Part shown: positions 18,120 through 26,550 of the stretch, in pieces
Layout of the letters: the number at the start of each line of letters is the position of its first letter
Position numbering within the stretch: position 1 is the stretch's first letter
NCBI RefSeq assembly: GCF_000016825.1
Contig: NC_009513.1
Coordinates: forward strand, 1,935,619 to 1,999,618
Source of the DNA: Limosilactobacillus reuteri subsp. reuteri
GTDB taxonomy: Bacteria > Bacillota > Bacilli > Lactobacillales > Lactobacillaceae
Length of the DNA: 64,000 nt
Reading direction: 5' to 3'
Notes under the pieces: generated by a model
Databases searched by the model: none
Told to the model about the DNA's origin: nothing
What the model saw: only the letters and a program-made list of their open reading frames with translations
Position numbers and translations under genes: made by a program

Positions 18120-18482
18120 TTATTCCCAATATTCTTCATATTTTCGTGATGCTCCGGTTGCAGCATCAACGTCTGCTTCACCATTATCTTCACGGCGAAA
18201 AATAAAAACTGGCTCTTCAGTCTCTTGCTGATAATCAACAGTAACAACTAGTCCTGAGAAGAACCAAGCATCCGCAAAGTTAACATGGTAATTAATACCA
18301 TCTTTTGTTATGACGATTGTTGCCTCATCGAGCGTCGATTCAGGTTCATACCCTTGCTTAGGACCATGTTTAACATTGTGTGGTTGAATTGTTTTACCAT
18401 AAAGCTTTATTCCGTCTCCACTAACCAGGTTATATTTTTGTTGGAACCATTTGCTAGCAGTATCAGTAATAATTAATTGCAC
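18120..18482 (-). CDS. HesB/YneR-like iron-sulfur-biogenesis-fold protein
   Basis: A 120-residue protein similar to the HesB/YneR group, small cytoplasmic proteins with the IscA beta fold. Features are LIITDTASKWFQQKY at the N terminus and HVNFADAWFFSGLVVTVDY in the core. No cysteine is present, so metal or cluster binding through the classical three IscA cysteines is not possible, as in other YneR-type members of lactobacilli. The GTG at 18482 is chosen because AAGGAG lies 8 bases upstream; the GTG at 18491 overlaps that site. Function unknown. Confidence 0.65.
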   Translation of the reverse strand: MQLIITDTASKWFQQKYNLVSGDGIKLYGKTIQPHNVKHGPKQGYEPESTLDEATIVITKDGINYHVNFADAWFFSGLVVTVDYQQETEEPVFIFRREDNGEADVDAATGASRKYEEYWE

Positions 18483-18596
18483 TTCAATCACTCCTTGGAT
18501 GATTCTTGCAATAGATTGATCTAATAAATCTCTAAGATGTTTAATTATTCTACCACACCCTAATAACTAAATAACAATGATATATATTCTCGGCAT

Positions 18597-19241
18597 CTAT
18601 TTTTCTTGTTTTGAACACATAAGTAATTTTTGCTGGTAGCTTTCTTCTCGATTTAATTGGCTAAGCATTACTGCTGCAACATCTGCACGATTCGTACGCG
18701 GTGCTCCTGGCATTTTATAACCGGAAGCTGCATTTCTAACCAGTGGATTTTCAGTCTTAGGACCATCGAAAAGTGGACCCGGATAAATTAACGTCCAGTT
18801 TAAGTTTGAGGCGATTAAATGGCGTTCTCCTTTCTCATGATCAGCCTGATTCCCCTTCAAAAATGTTTGAACCCCGATTTTATATGGATAAGTTACATTT
18901 CTGATAGTTTCACCAGTTCCCAAACTTGATAAAACAATAATCCGTGATACATCAGCTAGTCTCATTATCTTAATTAATCGCGGCATAAAACTAGCAAATA
19001 AATCAGCGGAACTATCCTTAATTGGATTTCCCAGGGCAACTAATACTGCATTGCAAGACAGCATTGCCCGCTGAAGCTTTGTTGTCTCCTCAAGTGTTCC
19101 TTGAATTATCGTTAATTTTTCTTGTGAATTTAATTTTTCAGGAGAACGCACATATGCTACCACTTCATGTCCTTCTGATAGTGCTTGCCGAACTAATTCC
19201 TGTCCCGTTCGTCCAGTTGCTCCAAGAATAAATAGTTTCAT
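18597..19241 (-). CDS. NAD(P)H-binding protein (NmrA-like atypical SDR)
   Basis: A 214-residue Rossmann protein with the N-terminal motif FILGATGRTGQELVRQAL (GxTGxxG form) and the strand RIIVLSSLGTGE. It belongs to the same broad family as the product at 4842-5483 but has the typical NAD(P)H-binding domain pattern and a C-terminal NRADVAAVMLSQL helix. No YxxxK is evident, so it may be a reductase or a cofactor sensor. The start codon overlaps the stop of the YhgE/Pip-like gene at 19241, so the two are translationally coupled and belong to the TetR-linked unit. Confidence 0.78.
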   Translation of the reverse strand: MKLFILGATGRTGQELVRQALSEGHEVVAYVRSPEKLNSQEKLTIIQGTLEETTKLQRAMLSCNAVLVALGNPIKDSSADLFASFMPRLIKIMRLADVSRIIVLSSLGTGETIRNVTYPYKIGVQTFLKGNQADHEKGERHLIASNLNWTLIYPGPLFDGPKTENPLVRNAASGYKMPGAPRTNRADVAAVMLSQLNREESYQQKLLMCSKQEK

Positions 19242-20383
19242 TAGTTGCTACCTTCTTTCTTATTATCCTTCTTAAATTGAGCGGTAATTATTAGAATTAA
19301 TCCTGTAATTATCGTATAGATTAGTCCCATCACCACAGAGTTTGCAGGTCCATGGTTAAAGTACATAATGCTTTTTACTCCCCTATACATGTAAGACATC
19401 GGAAGCCAATCAGCTAATGTACTATAAAAACCATTCAACGATTCAGGAACTGCAGTCAATAATGGCGCTGCAAAGAATAGCAGTAACATAAAAACTGGAA
19501 TTGAAATTATCCCAACCCATGATTCTACCCCATTAATGAAGATAATGAAGGCAAAAGCACATAGCGACATAAATAGTCCCAGTTCAGTAAAGTTAGGAAT
19601 ATTGACATCCAAAATCCAAGATTGTAATGCGGGAACTCCATAACCGATCACTAAAGCTGATATCCCAGCAGCTATTAGTTGAACAAACAAAGCTGAAAAT
19701 TTTTCTTTAAGCGATTTAAATCGAATTTTTGAGAATGCAAATCCTAAAAGCATTGACGTTCCTAGGCTTCCAAGCCATACCGATTGAAAGAAATGTGCGC
19801 CACCATTTGCCAAATCGCCAGTTTTATTAACCTTTTCTTTTTTTATGGTTAATGGATTAGATAAATTCAATGCCATTGTTGCTGGAATTGATGTTGACCT
19901 ATTCGCTACGTTTTGTAGTAAGTTAGTGCTGAGTTTATTGTTTAATTGAGTTGTCATCTGCGTCAATGCAGTATTGACTTGGGTTGTAACAGTTGTTCCC
20001 ATTCCCTGATTAATAATAATCTTTAATTCTGCTTTTTGTGCATTAGGTGCTGTTAAACTTTGAAGTTTTTCTGAAAAATCTTTAGGGATAACAATTGCCC
20101 CATAATATTTTTCTCGATTCATATCTTTTAATAGCTTTTTTTCAGAGTCAAACACTGTCCATTTAATACTCATTGCTGAAGAGTTTGAAGAACTAGTTGC
20201 TTCTGTTATTTGTTTCGCCAAATTTTCCCCAGTTACTCCGCTATCTTCATTTACAATAGCGATTGGCAAATCGTTAACTTTAACATGAGTTGAAGGTATT
20301 GCAGTAATTGAAAAGTAGGCTCCGATAAATAAAGCTACTATAATTGGTAACCATAAAAATTTGTTTTTTAATAGTTTTAACAT
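19241..20383 (-). CDS. YhgE/Pip-like ABC-2 family membrane protein
   Basis: A 380-residue protein with an N-terminal helix, a large extracellular domain (about residues 30-190) rich in Ser/Thr/Asn, and five C-terminal helices. This matches the YhgE/Pip and ABC-2-type permease architecture used by exporters, phage receptors and ESX-like secretion partners. The extracellular domain has the typical PIAIVNEDSG and YGAIVIPKDFSEKL motifs. No ATPase gene is adjacent. It is divergent from a TetR regulator, whose binding site probably lies between them, suggesting drug- or envelope-stress-induced export. Confidence 0.8.
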   Translation of the reverse strand: MLKLLKNKFLWLPIIVALFIGAYFSITAIPSTHVKVNDLPIAIVNEDSGVTGENLAKQITEATSSSNSSAMSIKWTVFDSEKKLLKDMNREKYYGAIVIPKDFSEKLQSLTAPNAQKAELKIIINQGMGTTVTTQVNTALTQMTTQLNNKLSTNLLQNVANRSTSIPATMALNLSNPLTIKKEKVNKTGDLANGGAHFFQSVWLGSLGTSMLLGFAFSKIRFKSLKEKFSALFVQLIAAGISALVIGYGVPALQSWILDVNIPNFTELGLFMSLCAFAFIIFINGVESWVGIISIPVFMLLLFFAAPLLTAVPESLNGFYSTLADWLPMSYMYRGVKSIMYFNHGPANSVVMGLIYTIITGLILIITAQFKKDNKKEGSN

Positions 20384-20434
20384 AGCAATCTCCTCTTATT
20401 TCTAATAATATCGTCATTATAAAAAAGAGGGTGT

Positions 20435-20473
20435 TATACTAGAACTACAAAACGCTACAAGGTGTTGCATTTT
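20435..20473 (+). promoter_or_regulatory. TetR operator/promoter between divergent genes
   Basis: TATACT (20435-20440) is followed by the inverted repeat AAAACGCTACA (20449-20459) / TGTTGCATTTT (20463-20473), 9 of 11 positions matching, which abuts the TetR start codon. Position and symmetry fit autoregulation by the TetR protein. Confidence 0.5.
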
Positions 20474-20474
20474 T

Positions 20475-21053
20475 ATGAAAAAATCTAAAACTGAGAAAAA
20501 AATTCAAGATGCCTTACTATTACTTTTAAAAACGGAAAGTATTAACCACATCACCATGAGCCAGATTGCTCAAAAAGCTAATCTTAATCGTGTCACTCTC
20601 TATCGACACTACAACGATAAATGGGATATTTTAGAGAATATAGAACAAGAATTTCTTCATAAGTTAGACACTCCGCATGCAAAAATGATCACTAATCTTC
20701 AGCTAACTACTCAGTCTTTACATCCTCATCCTAATTTAAGAGCACTAACAAGCTTCTTTAAGGTCTTTCAAGATAATTTTCCTCTTTTGCAAGTTCTTAT
20801 GGGTCCAAATGCCAACTTAGGCTTTACTAATAAATTAATGACTTATTTAATCAACTTAGAAGAAAAATCACATCCTTACATCCCGGTTAGTATCCAGAAA
20901 TTGAATCCAGATATGTTTTCTTACTATAGTATTTCCTCTTTGATCGGAATAATTCAGTTTTGGCGAAAAAATCAAAATTACTCACCATCACAAATGGCAG
21001 AATTTTTCTTTAAAATTCGTATCGGTGCTATTAAAGAATTCCAAAACAAATGA
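20475..21053 (+). CDS. TetR/AcrR-family transcriptional regulator
   Basis: A 192-residue regulator with an N-terminal TetR helix-turn-helix: ITMSQIAQKANLNRVTLYRHYNDKW is split over residues about 25-50 with the conserved LYRHY. The C-terminal domain (DUF-type TetR_C for YhgE-associated regulators) is ligand-binding, ligand unknown. It is divergently transcribed from the YhgE/Pip-like and NmrA-like genes, which it most likely represses. No ribosome-binding site better than AAGGTG is seen, so expression may be low. Confidence 0.88.
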   Translation: MKKSKTEKKIQDALLLLLKTESINHITMSQIAQKANLNRVTLYRHYNDKWDILENIEQEFLHKLDTPHAKMITNLQLTTQSLHPHPNLRALTSFFKVFQDNFPLLQVLMGPNANLGFTNKLMTYLINLEEKSHPYIPVSIQKLNPDMFSYYSISSLIGIIQFWRKNQNYSPSQMAEFFFKIRIGAIKEFQNK

Positions 21054-21078
21054 AGATAAGGCCAAGTGTTCTGATAAA

Positions 21079-21121
21079 AAGAAAAAACTCGGGACTGTTA
21101 AAATCACCAAGTTTTTTTCTT
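21079..21121. terminator. Bidirectional terminator between convergent genes
   Basis: AAGAAAAAACT and AGTTTTTTTCTT form an A/T-rich inverted repeat between the convergent TetR and aldo/keto reductase genes. Confidence 0.55.
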
Positions 21122-21153
21122 ATAGCATCCTCTAATAAAACTTCCCAAAACTT

Positions 21154-22032
21154 TTATTTTTCGTCATCTTGAACCATCTTTAAGCTGGAGCCAAAGATTT
21201 GTTCAATCGTAACCGGATCACGGTGGTCAAAGAATTGGCTTTCCTTCTTGTTAAGACTAGCTATCTTTTTCATATCATCATTGGAAAGTTCAAAATCAAA
21301 GACATCGATATTTTCTTCCATCCGGTTCTTGTGGACTGACTTTGGAATGACAGTAATACCCCGTTGTAAAAGCCAGCGAAGAATTACTTGACCATTGCTC
21401 TTGCCATACTTGGCAGCAATTTCCGCAATTATTTCGTTGGTAAAAATATCATGCTTACCTTCCGCAAATGGTGCCCATGCTTCAACACGAATATCTTCAC
21501 TTTGCGCAAACTTAACCTCTTGATCTTGCTGGTACCAAGGGTTAACTTCAATTTGGTTGACCGCTGGCTTAACAGGCATTGTTAATTCAAGATCCTTTAG
21601 TTGATCAGCGTAGAAGTTCGATACACCGATTGCGCGAATCTTACCTTCTTTCTGTGCTTCTTGTAATGCTCGCCAAGCCCCCATTGTATCGCCATATGGT
21701 TGATGGAGAAGGTAAAGATCCATGTAATCAAGGCCAAGTTTTTGCAGTGAAGCGTCAATCCCTGCTTTAGCCCGCTTATAGTTAAAATCAGACACCCATA
21801 ACTTAGAAGTTACAAAGACATCTTCACGGTTTACACTACTATTCTTAATTGCCTTTCCAACTGCTTCTTCATTTTGGTAAGCAGCAGCAGTATCGATTAA
21901 ACGATAGCCGACTTCAAGAGCATCGGTAACTGCTTGTTCAGCTTGGCTTAAGTCTGGAACTTGGAATACTTCAAATCCAAGGGTTGGCATTTCTACTCCG
22001 TTATTTAATTTTACTGTTGGTACATTTGTCAT
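21154..22032 (-). CDS. Aldo/keto reductase (2,5-diketo-D-gluconate reductase-like)
   Basis: A 292-residue NADPH-dependent carbonyl reductase with the (beta/alpha)8 fold. The catalytic tetrad is recognisable: Asp in YRLIDTAAAYQNE, Tyr of the same motif, Lys in FVTSKLWVSD, His in YLLHQPYG. The cofactor motif IPKSVHKNRMEEN is C-terminal. Substrates may be small aldehydes or ketones. It is divergent from a LysR gene, a typical regulator-target arrangement. Another member is encoded at 50529-51392 and a fragment of a third at 31875-32072. Confidence 0.92.
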   Translation of the reverse strand: MTNVPTVKLNNGVEMPTLGFEVFQVPDLSQAEQAVTDALEVGYRLIDTAAAYQNEEAVGKAIKNSSVNREDVFVTSKLWVSDFNYKRAKAGIDASLQKLGLDYMDLYLLHQPYGDTMGAWRALQEAQKEGKIRAIGVSNFYADQLKDLELTMPVKPAVNQIEVNPWYQQDQEVKFAQSEDIRVEAWAPFAEGKHDIFTNEIIAEIAAKYGKSNGQVILRWLLQRGITVIPKSVHKNRMEENIDVFDFELSNDDMKKIASLNKKESQFFDHRDPVTIEQIFGSSLKMVQDDEK

Positions 22033-22116
22033 AAAATAATTCTTCCTTCCTGTAATTAATCGTTGTCTATATATTAATTGCTAATTTACAAATTGAAAAT
22101 TACTAACTTTACATGG

Positions 22117-22139
22117 TAGTATACAATCAGTGCATACTA
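22117..22139 (+). promoter_or_regulatory. Possible LysR-type binding site
   Basis: TAGTAT-N11-ATACTA is a T-N11-A type palindrome, the form preferred by LysR regulators, in the gap between the divergent aldo/keto reductase and LysR genes. Confidence 0.4.
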
Positions 22140-22154
22140 TTAAGGAGTAGTCTA

Positions 22155-23027
22155 ATGATCGACAATTACTTGCTTGAAGAATTAGTGACCTTTGCCAGTG
22201 AAAAAACACTTGCTAAAACCGCTGAAAAACTTAATGTTACCCAACCGACCGTTACCCGGGGGATGCAAAAATTAGAAGACGAGCTTGGAATTCAATTATT
22301 TGACCGCCAACCCAACCGCATTATCCTTACTGATACCGGAAAATTAGCTGCTGAAAAAGCTACTGAAGTTCTCGCCGTCAACCGCAATTTTATTCAGCAG
22401 CTTCAAAATTATGCTGCTCGACAATCAGTAATTAAAATCGCATCAATTGCTCCGGGCCCATTAATTCTGCTTCGCGTAAAAAGTGCATCTTTCTCTACTC
22501 AAATTTCGATTGACGAGAAGTTTATTACCCCTGACCAAATCACCGCTTCACTTTTAAACAATGAAAATTCAATAATTATCAGCGACCAAGAGATTCAAAC
22601 TGATCAAATTGAATCGCGTTATTTAGGTGCTGAAAATCTCTATGTTAATCTTGATAAATTTATGTACCTTGCTAATTCCCAACAGGTTTCTTTTAAGGAC
22701 CTAGCCGGCTTAAGTTTTGTCGTTTTGAACGATATCGGACCGTGGAAAGAAATCATCCAAAAATATATTCCAAATGCTAAATTTTTATATCAAGAAGAAT
22801 GGGCCGCACTTACTGAAATCACAAAATATTCTAGTTTCCCATACTTTAGCACTAACATAACAACAGCTAATCCACGACCACGTACTTCAAAGGACAATCG
22901 AGTCAGGCTCCCGATTACCGATGAAGCTGCAAAAATGACGTTTTATGCTAACTACCTTAAGAAACAAAAAAATTCTTTAACGCCCCTACTTAATAAAATT
23001 AACCAAACTTGGCCTAATTTAAGTTAA
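22155..23027 (+). CDS. LysR-family transcriptional regulator
   Basis: A 290-residue regulator with N-terminal winged helix (KTLAKTAEKLNVTQPTVTRGMQKLEDELGIQLFDR, abbreviated here to its ends) and a substrate-binding-protein-like effector domain. The ATG at 22155 follows AAGGAG; an upstream in-frame ATG at 22113 lacks a ribosome-binding site and would cover the operator. It probably controls the divergent aldo/keto reductase gene and itself. Effector unknown. The effector domain is shorter and more diverged than in classical LysR proteins. Confidence 0.88.
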   Translation: MIDNYLLEELVTFASEKTLAKTAEKLNVTQPTVTRGMQKLEDELGIQLFDRQPNRIILTDTGKLAAEKATEVLAVNRNFIQQLQNYAARQSVIKIASIAPGPLILLRVKSASFSTQISIDEKFITPDQITASLLNNENSIIISDQEIQTDQIESRYLGAENLYVNLDKFMYLANSQQVSFKDLAGLSFVVLNDIGPWKEIIQKYIPNAKFLYQEEWAALTEITKYSSFPYFSTNITTANPRPRTSKDNRVRLPITDEAAKMTFYANYLKKQKNSLTPLLNKINQTWPNLS

Positions 23028-23104
23028 ATTATAGGCGTTTAACTTGTTTCGCTGAAAATCCCTATTTAAAATATTAATAAAAAAATGAATCATGGTGACT
23101 AAAA

Positions 23105-24094
23105 ATGACGAAAAAATTATTACTCCTTTCAACCGGTGGGACTATTGCCTCGGTTGTCTCTGATGAAGGGCTAGCTCCAGGCGAATCTGGTGAAGAATTA
23201 ATCAAAATGCTTGGTCGGCTGGAATATGACATTACTGTTCGTGATATTCTCGAATTAGATTCATCTAATATCCAGCCAGAAGAATGGAAAATTATTGCCG
23301 AAGCGATCTATGACCATCGTAATGAATATGATGGGATCGTCGTTTCACATGGGACAGATACGATGGCTTATACTGCTTCAATGCTGACTTTCATGCTTCA
23401 ACATATAAATATTCCGGTTGTGCTAACTGGAAGCCAAGTTCCTATGAATGTGATTCTTAGTGATGCCCCTGATAACTTACGACTTGCCTTTGCAGCCGCT
23501 GCTAACTGCGAGCCAGGAGTCTATATTGCTTTTAATCGTAAAGTAATGCGTGGTTGTCGGAGTGTTAAAGTTCGAACAACCGCCTTCGATGCCTTCGAAA
23601 GTGTGAATGTCCCACCAGTAGGAGAAGTTACTTCAGACGGCTTTTCCATTAGGGATCACCAGCATCCCCAACCTGGTAAAAGTCAATTAAATACTAAGAT
23701 CGATACTCATGTTTCACTGGTAAAGCTCTTCCCCGGATTTGATCCTGCGTTGCTTCATGCAATGGCTAAAAATGGCTGTCATGGAATTGTGATTGAAGCG
23801 TATGGTCTTGGAGGAATGACCTCGATTCGGCGAAATATGGTCGCTGCAGTTGGTGAATTAATCCAAAACGGTATTCCAATTATTACTTCCAGTCAGTGTC
23901 TTTATGAACGAAGCGACCTAACAAAATACGAGGTCGGACGACTTGCACTACTAGAAGGAGCAATCAGCGCCCGCGATATGACTTCCGAAAGTGCCATCAC
24001 TAAATTAATGTGGGGTCTTGGTCAAGGGATGGATGTTAAAGAAATTGCAGACTTCTTCAATACTGATGTTGCTGGTGAAGTAACTTTAGATTAA
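23105..24094 (+). CDS. ansA: L-asparaginase, type I (cytoplasmic)
   Basis: A 329-residue amidohydrolase converting L-asparagine to aspartate and ammonia. Motif 1 is LLLSTGGTIAS with the nucleophilic Thr, and motif 2 is GIVVSHGTDTMAYTA with the second Thr-Asp pair. No signal peptide, so cytoplasmic. The enzyme opposes asnA and asnB in this window. The ribosome-binding site is weak (GGTGACTAAAAATG). A strong terminator follows, so it is monocistronic. Confidence 0.92.
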   Translation: MTKKLLLLSTGGTIASVVSDEGLAPGESGEELIKMLGRLEYDITVRDILELDSSNIQPEEWKIIAEAIYDHRNEYDGIVVSHGTDTMAYTASMLTFMLQHINIPVVLTGSQVPMNVILSDAPDNLRLAFAAAANCEPGVYIAFNRKVMRGCRSVKVRTTAFDAFESVNVPPVGEVTSDGFSIRDHQHPQPGKSQLNTKIDTHVSLVKLFPGFDPALLHAMAKNGCHGIVIEAYGLGGMTSIRRNMVAAVGELIQNGIPIITSSQCLYERSDLTKYEVGRLALLEGAISARDMTSESAITKLMWGLGQGMDVKEIADFFNTDVAGEVTLD

Positions 24095-24097
24095 ACG

Positions 24098-24146
24098 AAT
24101 AAGAGACAGGATGAAAATTTTGTTTTCACCTGCCTCTTATTTTTTG
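24098..24146 (+). terminator. Terminator after the asparaginase gene
   Basis: AATAAGAGACAGG / CCTGCCTCTTATT inverted repeat followed by TTTTTT; it separates the convergent asparaginase and DUF1002 genes and can serve both. Confidence 0.85.
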
Positions 24147-24152
24147 CGTCAA

Positions 24153-25154
24153 TTAAAACCAGCTACGGATCCAGTTAACAAACTGGGTCCACCAAGACTG
24201 AGCTTGTTGCTTAACTGCCTGCCCGTCTTGAGAATTCAAGAATTTTTTCGCCTTATTCATCATATCTCCTGATGAATTCTTTACATTATTAATCGTATCA
24301 GTTACGTGCGAGCTATAGTCTTTACTTGAACTAATTGGAGCATTATTAAACTGAACAAGCGCATTGATAATTGGTTGTTCATGATTCTTTGTTTCATTGT
24401 AAATGTTTCGCTCTTCAAGTTTCTGATTAAAGATTACTTGAATTTGATTTTGCGTTGGGGTAGTTCCTTGTTTCTTTTGTTGGTTAATTTCTTTAGTGGT
24501 ATCACCAACCGCAGCCATCAACTTACCCGGATATTTACTATCATCCTTATTAGCTTCAATTGCCCCATTTGTTGCGGTCAACATTTGGTTAGCAGATTGT
24601 GTATTTTGCTCATTTAAACTAACTCCATCTGCCGCAATTGCTTTATAGACTCCGGTTAAAGCTGACTCTCCAGAAACAGCTCGGTTAGCGCTAACGGTAA
24701 TAGTAACATCCGTAACCCCCGCCATTTGCGCAACCATAGCGTACTGTTGGGCAGTAACTTTCGTAATATTATCCTCACCATTAAACTTTTTTACATTAAC
24801 TTTAATCCCCGAACCTGGATCGGTGGGGACAATTGCTACCGAACTAACCATGGCAGCATTAGTTGTCGAACCATTCGGATTAATATACTTCTGATAATCA
24901 CTGGCAGTAGCGGTTAACGTTGTAAAGTTATCATCGACTGCTAGTACATTATTTAATTCATTCTTCTCGGCAGCCCCTGCTCCATATACAACATATGATT
25001 TATTTAACGTATGAGTCTGGGTAGTTGAACTGCTACTCGTACTTTCACTAGTTGTTTCAGCCGCCAAAACCGTGGCCTGGCTAACTGGCACTGCTAATAA
25101 AGATAGTGCAAGAGTCGAAGTAATAATGATTTTGGTTAACTTATTTGAGCGCAC
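24153..25154 (-). CDS. Secreted DUF1002-domain protein
   Basis: A 333-residue exported protein. A signal peptide (KIIITSTLALSLLAVPVSQA) ends near residue 30 with a VLAA-type cleavage site, then a Ser/Thr-rich linker, then the DUF1002 domain with VVYGAGAAEKNEL, VAIVPTDPGSG and VSGESALTGVYKA stretches. The C-terminal tail QSWWTQFVNWIRSWF is amphipathic and aromatic and might touch the membrane. DUF1002 proteins occur as secreted or lipid-attached proteins in Firmicutes; their function is unknown to me. No sortase motif is present. It is monocistronic. Confidence 0.8.
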   Translation of the reverse strand: MRSNKLTKIIITSTLALSLLAVPVSQATVLAAETTSESTSSSSTTQTHTLNKSYVVYGAGAAEKNELNNVLAVDDNFTTLTATASDYQKYINPNGSTTNAAMVSSVAIVPTDPGSGIKVNVKKFNGEDNITKVTAQQYAMVAQMAGVTDVTITVSANRAVSGESALTGVYKAIAADGVSLNEQNTQSANQMLTATNGAIEANKDDSKYPGKLMAAVGDTTKEINQQKKQGTTPTQNQIQVIFNQKLEERNIYNETKNHEQPIINALVQFNNAPISSSKDYSSHVTDTINNVKNSSGDMMNKAKKFLNSQDGQAVKQQAQSWWTQFVNWIRSWF

Positions 25155-25200
25155 TTTTTTACTCCTTTTAAGGCAAATTAAATTTATGTTAATGATAAGA

Positions 25201-25232
25201 AAAAATCCGCCAAAATACTAGCGGATTTTATT
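25201..25232 (-). terminator. Terminator of the hydroxyacid operon
   Basis: AAAATCCGC / GCGGATTTT hairpin with a T run on the minus strand, 80 bp after the aminotransferase stop. Confidence 0.85.
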
Positions 25233-25311
25233 TTCTTTACCACAGTTTAATTATTACGCCAGTGGATTGGGCGGGAGCAGAAAGGCGCTTAGTCATAACT
25301 TGGCTTGGCCG

Positions 25312-26514
25312 TTAATTCTCTCCCTCGTCTTGCAGAGCTTCACCGAGTTGCTTCATTCCTGCCTTGATCTGGTCTTCCTGAGCATTGGAGTAGTTCAACC
25401 GGAAGGCACCAGGCTGTGGTTCACCTGCATAAAATGGGTCACCTGGTACAAAGGCCACGTTATGTTCCAGACATTGCTTAAAAAGCTCAACAGTATCTTC
25501 TACTCCGGGTACTTCAACCCATAGGAACATTCCGCCTTCTGGATCAGTATATTTAACACCTTGGGGGAAGTATTTCTCTAGCCCCTCTGTCATTAGTGCT
25601 TTGCGTTGCCCATACAGGTCACTAATTTGCTTGACATGTGCATCAAGGTCGTTATGCTTCAGAAATTCTACTACGGCATACTGGGCTAAGTTATCTGTAT
25701 GCAAGTCTGCAGACTGTTTTAGTACCGTCAGCTTATTAACAACAGCTTCATCGGCTACCACCCATCCTAAACGGAAACCAGGAGCAAGCGTCTTGGAGAA
25801 AGTCCCCATATAGAAAACGTGTCCGGTTTTGTCAAACGACTTAACTGCTGGCACATGCTGCCCCTTAAAACGAATTTCACCATAAGGATTATCCTCTAAC
25901 ACATAAACATCATATTTAGCGGCTAGTTCGGCCAGCTTTTCCCGTCGCTTTAGTGCCATGGTTCGGCCAGTTGGATTTTGAAAGTTTGGCACGGTGTAAA
26001 CCAGCTTAGCTTCCGGATGAGCCTTTAATGCTTCTTCTAGGGCATCCATCTTCATCCCCGCTTCATCCATTTCTACCCCCACAAAGTTGGCACCATATGA
26101 TTTAAAGACATCAAGAGCACAAAGATAAGTTGGCTGTTCGACCAGTACGGTATCACCAGGATTAACAAAGGCCTTCCCGACTAAGTCAAGAGCTTGTTCT
26201 GAACCTGTCGTCATCAATACATTGTCTAGCTGTCCGGTCACGTTTTCTTTTTCTTTGACACGTTGGAGAACCAATTCACGGAGGGCTGTCACCCCTTTAG
26301 CGGCTCCATACTGCATTACTTCTTGACCACGTTCAGCAAACACCTGGTCAACAGCTTCTTTCATCGCTTTGACAGGGAAAAGCTCAGGCGCCGGCAATCC
26401 TCCAGCAAAAGAAATAATCTTTGGATCCGCCGCTGCTTTTAAGATTACACCGACTGCATCTGTTCCATCTGCTGGCACGCGTTTGGAAAAATTAAACTTG
26501 GTCATTGTCGTCAC
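25312..26514 (-). CDS. PLP-dependent aminotransferase, fold type I (2-aminoadipate/aromatic type)
   Basis: A 400-residue aminotransferase of the MocR-like/LysN-ArAT subgroup without a DNA-binding domain. Visible motifs: ISFAGGLPAPELFP at the N terminus, MTTGSEQALDLVGKAF, the PNFQNPTGRTM segment, DNPYGEIRF, and the PLP lysine in GTFSKTLAPGFRLG. Such enzymes transaminate aromatic, branched-chain or aminoadipate substrates with 2-oxoglutarate. It is the last gene of a unit with a hydroxyisocaproate-type dehydrogenase and a hydratase, 36 bp after the dehydrogenase, so it probably supplies 2-oxo acids for reduction. Confidence 0.9.
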   Translation of the reverse strand: MTTMTKFNFSKRVPADGTDAVGVILKAAADPKIISFAGGLPAPELFPVKAMKEAVDQVFAERGQEVMQYGAAKGVTALRELVLQRVKEKENVTGQLDNVLMTTGSEQALDLVGKAFVNPGDTVLVEQPTYLCALDVFKSYGANFVGVEMDEAGMKMDALEEALKAHPEAKLVYTVPNFQNPTGRTMALKRREKLAELAAKYDVYVLEDNPYGEIRFKGQHVPAVKSFDKTGHVFYMGTFSKTLAPGFRLGWVVADEAVVNKLTVLKQSADLHTDNLAQYAVVEFLKHNDLDAHVKQISDLYGQRKALMTEGLEKYFPQGVKYTDPEGGMFLWVEVPGVEDTVELFKQCLEHNVAFVPGDPFYAGEPQPGAFRLNYSNAQEDQIKAGMKQLGEALQDEGEN

Positions 26515-26550
26515 TCCTCGTAATAGATATCAGGCATTAACGTTATCAAT

